64,000 nt of DNA from Gordius sp. MW1. Its lineage: Eukaryota; Nematomorpha; Gordioida; Gordea; Gordiidae. The notes beneath the pieces were generated by a model. The model ran no database searches and had not been told where the DNA came from. It saw only the letters and a program-made list of their open reading frames with translations. The stretch's first letter is position 1; the number at the start of each line of letters is the position of its first letter. Shown piece by piece: positions 55,904 to 64,000 of the stretch. The position numbers were made by a program, and so were the translations under genes. The DNA is taken from contig OZ038526.1 of the NCBI GenBank assembly GCA_964036665.1, positions 24,986,001 to 25,050,000 on the forward strand, given 5' to 3'.

Positions 55904-55918
55904 TCAATTTACAGACCA
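55904..55918 (-). CDS. SVIP: SVIP-like exon 3 (15 nt)
   Basis: WSVN then TGA, after acceptor ATCTTAG and a 41-nt intron. It restores the conserved C-terminal LKW motif. Confidence 0.7.
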   Translation of the reverse strand, partial: WSVN

Positions 55919-56284
55919 CTAAGATGTATGATAAAAAGTTATTCTATATTTAGTTATACCTTTAAATTTGAGTTGCCATAATTTCCTTTTGCTATTTGAT
56001 CTTGCTGTAATTTATCAAACTCTTCATGTTTTTTGAGTTTTTTCTTATACCCCTCAGGGTCTTGTAGGCCTCGATGTTCAAGGTTTTCTAGCCTTTTTTC
56101 TGTAGCTGATAATACCTGTTCTCTGTTAACATTCTAGAGGTGAATAGATTATGTAATTCATAAAAAATACTTGATATTGTCTATTTCCTGCCTATAGTAA
56201 ATAATAATAAATATAAAAATATAGTAATACTACTGTATGAGAATCATCAGAAGTGTCGCCACAACAAGAAGTTATAATACCCAT
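55904..56284 (-). CDS. SVIP: small VCP/p97-interacting protein, SVIP-like, 3 exons
   Basis: Exons 56234-56284, 55960-56133 and 55904-55918 give a 79-residue protein. It starts MGIITSCCGDTS: Gly2 is a myristoylation candidate, and the Cys pair is a palmitoylation candidate. Then follow VLSATEKRLENLEHRGLQD, a VCP-interacting-motif-like Arg-rich helix, a Lys/Glu-rich helix, and the ending GNSNLKWSVN. Vertebrate SVIP has the same plan and nearly the same length (77 residues): a lipidated N-terminus, AAERR...SRGI, a charged helix and a C-terminal LRW. SVIP binds the p97/VCP ATPase on ER and lysosomal membranes and inhibits ERAD. Introns are 100 and 41 nt, with GT-AG ends. Without the third exon the frame would stop two codons after exon 2 (LKV). 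The LKW-SVN match decides for the micro-exon. Confidence 0.82.
55960..56133 (-). CDS. SVIP: SVIP-like exon 2
   Basis: 58 codons following acceptor CTCTAG. It encodes the p97-binding-like helix and the charged helix, and ends NLK before donor GTATAA. Confidence 0.85.
56234..56284 (-). CDS. SVIP: SVIP-like exon 1
   Basis: 17 codons, MGIITSCCGDTSDDSHT, in phase 0 before donor GTAGTA. The start is fixed by the N-terminal MG...CC pattern. Confidence 0.8.
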
Positions 56285-56349
56285 TTTTGATGCCAAAATT
56301 TGAGCATTATGCAAATTGGTTACAGATAAAATTTTAAGCTCATGTAAAC

Positions 56350-58153
56350 CATAGACTAATAATACCATAGACTGCCGAACAGCTGTTTTTTTACATTAAC
56401 ATCAGAAAGTAACCTAAGAAGTCGCCCAAGTGGAAATTCTTGAAATTAAGGTAAAATTGATATATCCTAAAATATATGCTAAATTTCATCAAAAATGAAA
56501 TTTTTAATCTTTTTTTTTAAATAAATTAATAACATAAAAAAATTTTAAAAAAAAATTTGTAGGAATATGAGGTCTTGCTCAGTAAAGAACTCCATATCTT
56601 ACCAACAAAGAAAATAGCAAAAGGCTTTAATTTCACAAGTAATTATAAATGAATTTATGTATATTTTTAGATTTCCAAAAGATCTAGAGTTATTATCTAA
56701 ATAGATTAAATTGATGGGCCCTAAATTTAAATTTAAAAAACATTCAAGTATCTGCAGTAACCACTTTCGACCCCAGGATTTTAATAAAAATAGAAGTTTA
56801 AATTGTACCTTAAAGAAAATACTGTGCTTGATTAAACTAGATCAGTCTCTTGAAGCCATCCCAAAATTTATTGTAAGTAATTTTTAAATTTGAATTAAAT
56901 TGAACAAGATCAGTCATAAGGATTAACAGATTTAACAAATTTCCCTCACAGCAAGTAAATAATTAGATACATTATCATAATTTTTTTCTGTTGGGAGGAA
57001 AGTCACTTGGCAAATCATATCAAGAAGAGAGGGAGGCCCAAACTGACATGGAAGCATAAAATAGATATGGACTTTAGAAGGTACGAGCTAATGCTAAGCT
57101 GGTGTAAGTGCAGGAATACATGGAGAACCTACTTGAAGGAGCTGACAACTAAATGTGACAAACAGCTATAGGAAAAAAATTTACATTATCATATTTAAAA
57201 AAATTTACATTATTATATTTTTTTTCTGTTATTTATATACTGTATAATATCGTTATAATATATAAACATATAATAAATTTATATATTTAGATGTTCAGTA
57301 TCTTCCCCAAGATAATGTGCAATACATTAAATACTAGTACTTATAATTTTTAAAAATTTTTAGTAATGAAAGATCATTCATATGCAATGAGTTTAAGAAA
57401 GAAAAAAGAAGGGACATGATTATAAAGCATTAAAAAAACTGTGAAAACTCTAAGAAATAAAATAATTAAAATTTCAAATTATTTTGGTGATACTCCTCTC
57501 ACTTCCATACTAAAAGCACACTTAGATCTAACATTTTTTTATCTTTAATTAATCACATTGTTGATCAGGAATAAGGCTCATGGAATTATTTACAATTATT
57601 GGTTAAATTAATAATTAATATGTATAGCAAAATTTTACTTCATAATTTTTGCAATATTTTAAACCAAGAATTTAAAACTAACATTAGGCAAAAATTTTAT
57701 AAAACCATTATTTTTAAAGGATATTTATTGACAATTATTTAATTTATTAAAATATTTTTATTTTTTAAATCTTGCATGATGTCCGGTATCGTTTTATGTA
57801 AAATTGTATCTTTGATATTCAATTAATATTTTAAATAAAATATATTATAGATGGCGCTATATTTATATTTCTCTTTATTATTCTAAATCGTAAAATATTC
57901 ATTTTTTCTTAAAAGATTATTCAAATTCAAAAACAATGGTGTTTTCTCTTTCCTTAATCATATTTTTTCTTTACTAAATGTTTTTTTATGATTTAGTAAC
58001 TTAATTTATAAATTTAAAAAAAATGTAGTAAAATAGAACGAAATACATTACGTTTAGTTCCTTACGCAGTTAAAATTTCCACAAGCATGGCGGTTTATAT
58101 AGTTACTCCTGAATTATCAGCTGTTCGGCAGTCTATGGTATTATTAGTCTATG
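56350..58153. mobile_element. hAT-type element, perfect 36-bp TIRs and 8-bp TSD
   Basis: 56350-56385 and 58118-58153 are perfect inverted copies (outer end CATAGACTAATAATACCATA). Both sides are flanked by ATGTAAAC (56342-56349 and 58154-58161). The 8-bp duplication fits hAT or P-type superfamilies. The interior is AT-rich without a transposase and contains a LINE remnant. A solo end with few differences lies at 46394-46430. The left flank is 57 bp above the SVIP-like start codon. Confidence 0.88.
57005..57172 (+). pseudogene. LINE C-terminal remnant
   Basis: Reads KKRGRPKLTWKHKIDMDFRR, LSWCKCRNTWRTYLKELTTK and CDKQL, like the C-terminal GRP-W tail of LINE RT proteins. Confidence 0.6.
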
Positions 58154-60980
58154 ATGTAAACAGTGTAAACATAGACTTTTGATGGAATATAAGCCTAACT
58201 GTTTTCTTTAATATTGCAGATCAACCACGGGATATGACCAACTAAACAATTTTTAATTTAGTTGATTATAAATTTTGATATATGTGAACCAAACCCAATA
58301 ACATTTATTTAGATTGTATTGAATTTTCAACCTTATATAAGCCAATGTCACTATCTTACATCGTTCCTTTAGCATATGTCAATCATTTCTCTCGAACTCA
58401 GCGTATTTTTTGTACTAAAATAGCGCCAAAAATAGCAAACTATAAGGGTTATGTTAAAAGTAAGAATTAAGTCCCTTATCGATTCGTTTAAAATATTCTC
58501 CTGAAAATTGACAGATATAAGCCAAAAGAATTGGTTATGACAAAAATTTATGGAAACTAATTTTAATAAAAATAAGCCTGAAATTAAGATAATTAATAGT
58601 TTTTAAGTTTCGTTCTCTCTTATTTTAACCAAAGTCTTGAAACTTTCAAAGTTTCAAGCTTTAATCCGATTGAATATAGTTTTTGTATAAACTATTCAAT
58701 GAAGTTAACCAAAACTATACAAATTATTAAAACTTACTAGTCAAAGCAATATTCACCCAATGGCTTAGCTAGCATTTTACCCTTGGGGAGCCTAACGTTT
58801 AAAATTTACCTAATAATCAGTTATTCCATGGCGTAATTTTTTTCCAGAATTCGCATAAACTTTTAACTTATTAAGTCCATATCAAAAGTATGTTCCCTCT
58901 TACCTTCGACTTACACATGGCATTTAAAATTAGAGACCTACAGGGCCTCTTCATATGAACCACCCCGTCCATTACAAATATATAAAAATTAAGGCCCGGT
59001 TCGAGCCCATTAAAATAATAAATGATACACACGCCGTTAATTTTTTACAGAGCCCAAACACGGGATCGCATACAAAAATTATATTTCGCGTTTTTTTATA
59101 TAGGATTTTAATTTTTTTTATAAACTAATATACAATATATATATTAAAGATGTTATTAATAATCCCGCAAAAATAAAAATATTCAATTAGCTTACTCTAA
59201 TGTTTAAAGATTTTTGAAGGGTATGTATGATTGGACTCCACATCTATATATAGTCTCCGAATTAACACTTATCAATTAAAATGCGTGTTTTTGTATTGAT
59301 GAGTGGATGAATAACGATAAAAATATATTTTAATCTTCATTGTTTTAATAAACATTAAATAATTATTATTTAAAATAGATCACGAAAAAACACACCTTTC
59401 TTTATACTTTATGACACACAAAAAAAACTAATGATTTTGTACTTTCAACCGGCCTTACTAATCTATGACTTAAAATTTAAATATAATAGATCACAATATA
59501 AATTTTGTAATTGTATGAAACAATATATTTTGAGTCTTTTGCTTTGAGCAATGTTTTAAACCTTTGGCCAAAGTGAAAACACTATTATTACACTTAATTT
59601 ACATCGATAACTAGATATAGACATATGATTTGGTTTATTAACCTTTGCACCCCCCTGGACTGTTATAGGCCCAAAGAGTGTGTGAAAAGGGAATGATTAA
59701 TATACCAAAGCTTTTACTCGATTCATTGGCTACATCAAATTGTAAAATTAAAGTTGACCACTCCTGGGAAAAGAAGGAATTAGAGCTAAAAATCGATAAA
59801 TTCAAGTTAATTTATTAAACGAGATTGCAAGAGGGAGGTGGAAAAATTTTGTCAAATCGTCCAGCTATCTCAAAAGTCATTAACTTCATTCATTATAGAG
59901 TGAATGCTACTATGTGTGTTGCCTAGATCACTTCACCCAGCTAAAAACTTATGTAAATTATGCTTTTATCTAATGATATACCTCAAGATTAATTTTAATA
60001 TTACTTTAATATCAACATATTAATTAATAAAGTTTAATTTCCAAATAATAGGACACCATTTAACTTAAAAGGATTTTTCGATTCCCTTTGGAAATATCTT
60101 AAAATATAAATAAGATAAATTTTGTACAATGTATGATTTTAAACAATTTAAAATTTGTCATAAATATCTTGAACTTGATGGAAACATAAACAAATCGAAT
60201 GTGGCTACAAATATATAAAACCTTTAATAGTACGAATAATATTAACGCCAAAATATAAAAACCATTATATACCAATAAATTGGTTTGAAACTTTCATTTG
60301 TTTACCAGTTTCCTACTTCTTCACTAAAATGGAAAGTAACTTTTTTTATTAATGTGTATGTTGTATTGTATGTATATGCTTGTCATTTCAACGTGGTATA
60401 AAAATAAAAACTTTCGATTATAAATAATACGCCCTTCGGGCGTAAACATGTAAAATAGTTAAATTGTATAGAGGTGATATCGTATTAATAAATATACGTA
60501 ATTTTGGATCAAATTCGCTTACATTTCATGATGATATCATGGTATAAATACGAAGTGTGTGGTTTATGCGCGTAATAATTATATAAGTTTTTGAAACTTG
60601 CGAGGAATAAGTGCGAATTAGATAACTTTAAACGTGGATGTGTACCGCGGTGTAAAATCATTGGACCCAACAATTTAACTTCTTTTTAAGACTAAGCGAC
60701 GGTACAGCTACAGTACCCATTCCAAGGATTTCCTTAATACAAAAACGATGTGCAGCTATTTAACTATGATCACGAATGAAAATATTCATAAATAAGGATT
60801 GTAAATAAAAAATCGCAATTTGGTGGGTCTATAACTAAAAGATGATGAAAAAATCCACCACCATTTTTGAATAATATAATTATGCTTAAAAAATAGGTTA
60901 TATACGACATTTATTTACATAGATACATAATATAAACAGTTATAATGTTTAAGTTGATGGGTATTGCTTTAACATAAGGT
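58154..60980. other. AT-rich intergenic, no gene
   Basis: A solo hAT-like start (TTAGAGACCTACAGGGCC) near 58931 and a perfect hairpin ACGCCC-TTC-GGGCGT at 60429-60443 are the only structured items. The distal 3' UTR of the next gene may reach into its upper end. Confidence 0.5.
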
Positions 60981-60986
60981 AAACGA

Positions 60987-61007
60987 TTTATTGTAAATTA
61001 ATTTATT
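60987..61007 (-). terminator. candidate polyadenylation signals
   Basis: Two AATAAA hexamers on the minus strand (60987-60992 and 61002-61007), about 300 bp below the stop codon of the long open frame at 61302. Confidence 0.45.
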
Positions 61008-61301
61008 GATTACGATCCAAAGTTTAATATCGTCTGCCTTTAACATTTCCACGCCTCAAGTTTCGATATAAAGTTTTGCATAGCAACTATTTTTTCGCCA
61101 ATATGCTCCAATGGATCTCTTACTATTATTCAAGGATTGTTTTTGCTAATCAATTATTAAACGATACTTGTCCAAAATAGTAAAAATTAATAATGATGCT
61201 TAATTAGATGCAACAATTAAAACTTTCGGACTATAAAAAAAGCCGCGTTGTTACGGCTAAGAACATAATTATTTTCTTCTTAACAACTTCGTTGCCTATG
61301 G

Positions 61302-64000
61302 TTATGCGTTGAAAAAATCAGCCGCAGCCGCAAAATCACACAGAATGTTCCTCTCTTCAACCGTCATTTGATTGCTATTTGTATAGGGTGATTGAGAAAA
61401 GGTGTCAACTATCGGTTTCACACTTATGTTCGAAGGGGAAGCTTTATTAAATTGGTCTTGGGAAGTATTAGAGTTGTAGCTATTCGGAGCCGTATCCTTG
61501 CTGCCGTTGCCACTTATAATTGAAGCATCGTTGCTGTTAAGGAATTCGGTTAAGGCATTGTCCAATTCAATACGAGCAAGAGGAGTCATCTGATCTATGG
61601 CACTGTTATCTCTCGCGTCTAGTCTTTTATCGAGGATGCAAGGAACGTTGGCATAAGGCAATTGAGCTGCTCCTGGAATATGTTTATTCATCGGGGGTAC
61701 GTTGGTGTTGTCAAAAAATTTGTTTGAACTATTTAAACCACCGCTCCCAACTAACACTACGGCTTGGCCAGGACGCACGTAGGGATTGTTGTAGTGATGA
61801 TTATGAGATCTGTAGGGCTCAAAATGAGACGTGTTGCTATCGTAATTAATGGCAACACCATCTAGTGCCGCGTTGAGATTGATGTTTGAAGACCTGGGCG
61901 CTGCCGCAGTCCCAATATTTTGCATTGCGCGATTGTTGTCGAATCTAGGGGGCGCGTTCCATCCACATTGCTTATCTGTCTGGACCGGAGGATATTGAGG
62001 GTAACTGCTGTATTTGGTGATACCATGGGATCCGTTGTTAGGAGGGTAGTGGCCAGGATTAATGGTCTGAGGAGAAGTCTTGCTATTCACCTTATGATCC
62101 AGGAAAGGGAGAGGCGGTGGGTGATGGTCGATGATGGGGTTAATGCTGTTGTTGGACGAGTACCTCCTATAGTTGGGATTGAGCGCGCGTATGTCGTAAT
62201 CGTCGCAATCGTTCGTGTAATTATAAGGGTCGGAGTCGGTGCTTTTGTTTCGAGATGTTAGGCCGGGCTCCGGCTTATGCCTTGAACCTTTGGTCGGCCC
62301 GTATTTTTCGACCACGGACGTTAAGGTTGAGGCGACGGCGGTTGATGAGGAAAGAGATGAAGGGGCTATGGATTTCGCACTCCTCTTGCCTCTTTTACCC
62401 CCCACACCACTGTTGTTAGGGATTGACCCATTATGATTTTTGACGCTATTACAAAGGGACGTTGCTTTAAAAGCATCGGCTTCTAAGGGTGCGGGCAGAG
62501 TATTATTGAGATTGGGTTTGAGGTAATCGCCCGAGGAAGCGTTGTAATCGAATATGGAATCGTAATGTTGTTGTGGGTGTTGAGGGGTGTTGTTATAATT
62601 AAAAATATTTTTGAGACCATACAGGTTTTCGTTACTGTTAATAGAAGAAGAGTCGGGTCCGTTACCAATAGGCTGAGTGGTCTCAAAAAAGGCTGATTTG
62701 GGGGCCATCTTTTTACGGCCAACTTTTTTGGGTAGGGTAAGAGGTATTTTGGCGATAGCCTCCGTTCCCGGAGCGAGAGGCATAGAATTTTGATTTGAGG
62801 GGGCCATATGGTTATTGGTCGAAGTGTAATTGCAATTGAAGCCCGTTATGCTGGAATTATTTAAACTGTTGGTGATGAATCGACCCGAAGGCTCTAATGT
62901 GCAGTTATTAGGGAGAGCCTTCTGATTGAATTCGTTACCGTTACAGTTGGCGTTGTTATTATTCCTGTAGGGACCGTTGTTGTAAGGGGGCTGTTGTTGG
63001 TGATTATTCCATCGGGGAGTAGCTGTGGCACCCCACTTGTCGCCGCAAAATTCCGTTTTATATGGGGCGTTAGGGGCGGGGGTAGAAGCATTATAACCGA
63101 AAGGAGTCGTTTCACACCGTCGAATGGAAGAAGAAGACCCCTCCTTATCCGTGTGGTGGGGGGAGGAGGGTGGAGGAAGATGAATTGTTTGAGCTATTGA
63201 AGGGGGCGAACCGAAGTAAGAAATGAGATTGTTGGGGGTAGTGTTAGGGACGAGTGAGGCGGCGGAGTCTGTTAGGTCTTCCAGGCCTAGAAGTATATCT
63301 TGGAAGGCGTCGTTACACATGATATCGTCGCTTATTTGGTAAGTGTCCATGAATGCTTGTATCTGACTACTGCTATTACCCATCCCCCCACAACCACCTT
63401 CGACCCCTTGATTACTGCCTCCGCCCGGCCCAAAAATAGAGGGCGGAATTAAGGTTAAGTTAGAATCCATGCTACCCATAGAATCGCAGGGGATAATGGT
63501 GGACCCTATCGATTCCTCGTATGCATTCATTGATGAAATGTCGCAGCCAATATTAACAGACTGCTGAGCAATACAATCGAGGTCGGACCTGGTGTGTCCC
63601 TGGTCCTGCTGTTTATGATGATAACCACGATTGGAATGAGCGCCATTGCTATTGTAACGTCGTTTCCTTTGCACCTGTTGCGGTTGCCCTTGCAGTGGGG
63701 GTTCGTTAAAGTCGGTTAAAAGAGGCGAGGAGAAAGGTGATGGGGTGGTAAAGGGTAACTCGCAAGACGATGTCACATTTGAACCGCTGACGGTTTTGGA
63801 AGAGTTATTCCTTTGCTTGTAACTCGTATTGGGGGTGGTTGAGGCTGATAGGGGGGTAATGGAAGTGGTGGTGTTTGAGCTTAAAAGTTTTTGAGCTTTA
63901 AGCAAACGGCGTTGATCCTTACGAGCCTTAGCGGCTAAAGCTTTAGCCTCTTTTGCCGATTGCCCTTGCAAGGCTGATGACGATGCGGGGAGACCTAACC
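61302..64000 (-). CDS. 3' part of a gene for a low-complexity Asn/Ser/Pro-rich protein
   Basis: An uninterrupted frame of at least 898 codons, still open at the window edge, so the N-terminus is missing. The first in-frame TTG near 63971 is not a real start. Visible features, in residues counted from there: a basic Ala/Lys helix, EAKALAAKARKDQRRLLKAQ (8-27); long Asn, Ser and Pro tracts; an acidic-hydrophobic stretch with DDIMCNDAFQDILLGLEDL (about 210-235) that resembles an activation domain; basic patches KKVGRKKMAPK and GGKRGKRSAK that could be nuclear signals; and the ending VEERNILCDFAAAADFFNA. Composition is GC-richer than the flanks. Intrinsic disorder and charge pattern suggest a transcription factor or co-activator tail, but no DNA-binding domain is in view. 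I do not recognise the family. An acceptor-like TTAG at 63995 could begin this exon. Confidence 0.8.
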   Translation of the reverse strand, partial: LGLPASSSALQGQSAKEAKALAAKARKDQRRLLKAQKLLSSNTTTSITPLSASTTPNTSYKQRNNSSKTVSGSNVTSSCELPFTTPSPFSSPLLTDFNEPPLQGQPQQVQRKRRYNSNGAHSNRGYHHKQQDQGHTRSDLDCIAQQSVNIGCDISSMNAYEESIGSTIIPCDSMGSMDSNLTLIPPSIFGPGGGSNQGVEGGCGGMGNSSSQIQAFMDTYQISDDIMCNDAFQDILLGLEDLTDSAASLVPNTTPNNLISYFGSPPSIAQTIHLPPPSSPHHTDKEGSSSSIRRCETTPFGYNASTPAPNAPYKTEFCGDKWGATATPRWNNHQQQPPYNNGPYRNNNNANCNGNEFNQKALPNNCTLEPSGRFITNSLNNSSITGFNCNYTSTNNHMAPSNQNSMPLAPGTEAIAKIPLTLPKKVGRKKMAPKSAFFETTQPIGNGPDSSSINSNENLYGLKNIFNYNNTPQHPQQHYDSIFDYNASSGDYLKPNLNNTLPAPLEADAFKATSLCNSVKNHNGSIPNNSGVGGKRGKRSAKSIAPSSLSSSTAVASTLTSVVEKYGPTKGSRHKPEPGLTSRNKSTDSDPYNYTNDCDDYDIRALNPNYRRYSSNNSINPIIDHHPPPLPFLDHKVNSKTSPQTINPGHYPPNNGSHGITKYSSYPQYPPVQTDKQCGWNAPPRFDNNRAMQNIGTAAAPRSSNINLNAALDGVAINYDSNTSHFEPYRSHNHHYNNPYVRPGQAVVLVGSGGLNSSNKFFDNTNVPPMNKHIPGAAQLPYANVPCILDKRLDARDNSAIDQMTPLARIELDNALTEFLNSNDASIISGNGSKDTAPNSYNSNTSQDQFNKASPSNISVKPIVDTFSQSPYTNSNQMTVEERNILCDFAAAADFFNA

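Noticed and set aside
61920..63200. Several plus- and minus-strand ORFs of 65-113 codons
   Set aside because: Shadows of the long minus frame in GC-richer, low-complexity coding sequence.

Overview
The window is AT-rich animal nuclear DNA. Spliced genes with GT-AG introns, many of them very short, lie in a large mass of decayed transposable elements. The element mix is RTE-like LINEs, a Helitron, hAT-type elements with 8-bp target duplications, palindromic MITEs and a miniature LTR element. This suits an invertebrate, but the sequence alone does not fix the phylum. No bacterial, organellar or CRISPR features were seen.

Three host genes can be supported, all on the minus strand. (1) 13221-24135: a complete 23-exon gene for the Tudor-SN protein (SND1, staphylococcal nuclease domain-containing 1), 982 residues. 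It was rebuilt exon by exon with consistent GT-AG sites and reading phase. (2) 55904-56284: a 3-exon gene for a small VCP/p97-interacting protein (SVIP-like, 79 residues), ending in a 15-nt exon. (3) 61302-64000: the 3' part of a long open frame (at least 898 codons, N-terminus outside the window). It encodes a low-complexity Asn/Ser/Pro-rich protein, probably nuclear, that I do not recognise.

Layout. 1-13.2 kb: a TRIM-like element with identical 158-bp LTRs (235-1703), an unexplained GC-elevated island (4.2-5.8 kb), a MITE with a nested hAT-like element (6.4-7.3 kb), a 3-kb element with inverted subterminal repeats (7.4-10.4 kb), a reverse-transcriptase remnant and a repeat copy (10.4-12.2 kb). 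13.2-24.1 kb: SND1, with at least seven MITEs or MITE halves in its introns. 24.1-36.2 kb: LINE fragments, two related ~1.3-kb and ~2.2-kb elements with tandem arrays, and a hAT-type element (28296-32338) carrying a nested LINE. 36.2-46.2 kb: a hAT-type element of 10,000 bp bounded by a perfect 8-bp duplication. It is swollen by a fold-back element, a Helitron with intact-looking termini and a LINE, and that LINE is itself split by a seamless TIR-element insertion. 46.2-55.9 kb: a second reverse-transcriptase family, a hAT transposase remnant, degenerate tandem repeats and a subterminal-repeat element. 55.9-64 kb: SVIP with a hAT-type element just upstream of its start codon, a quiet AT-rich stretch, then the long low-complexity gene.

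The genes show no operon-like organisation. The main story is host genes surviving among several layers of nested transposition, whose order can be read from target-site duplications.
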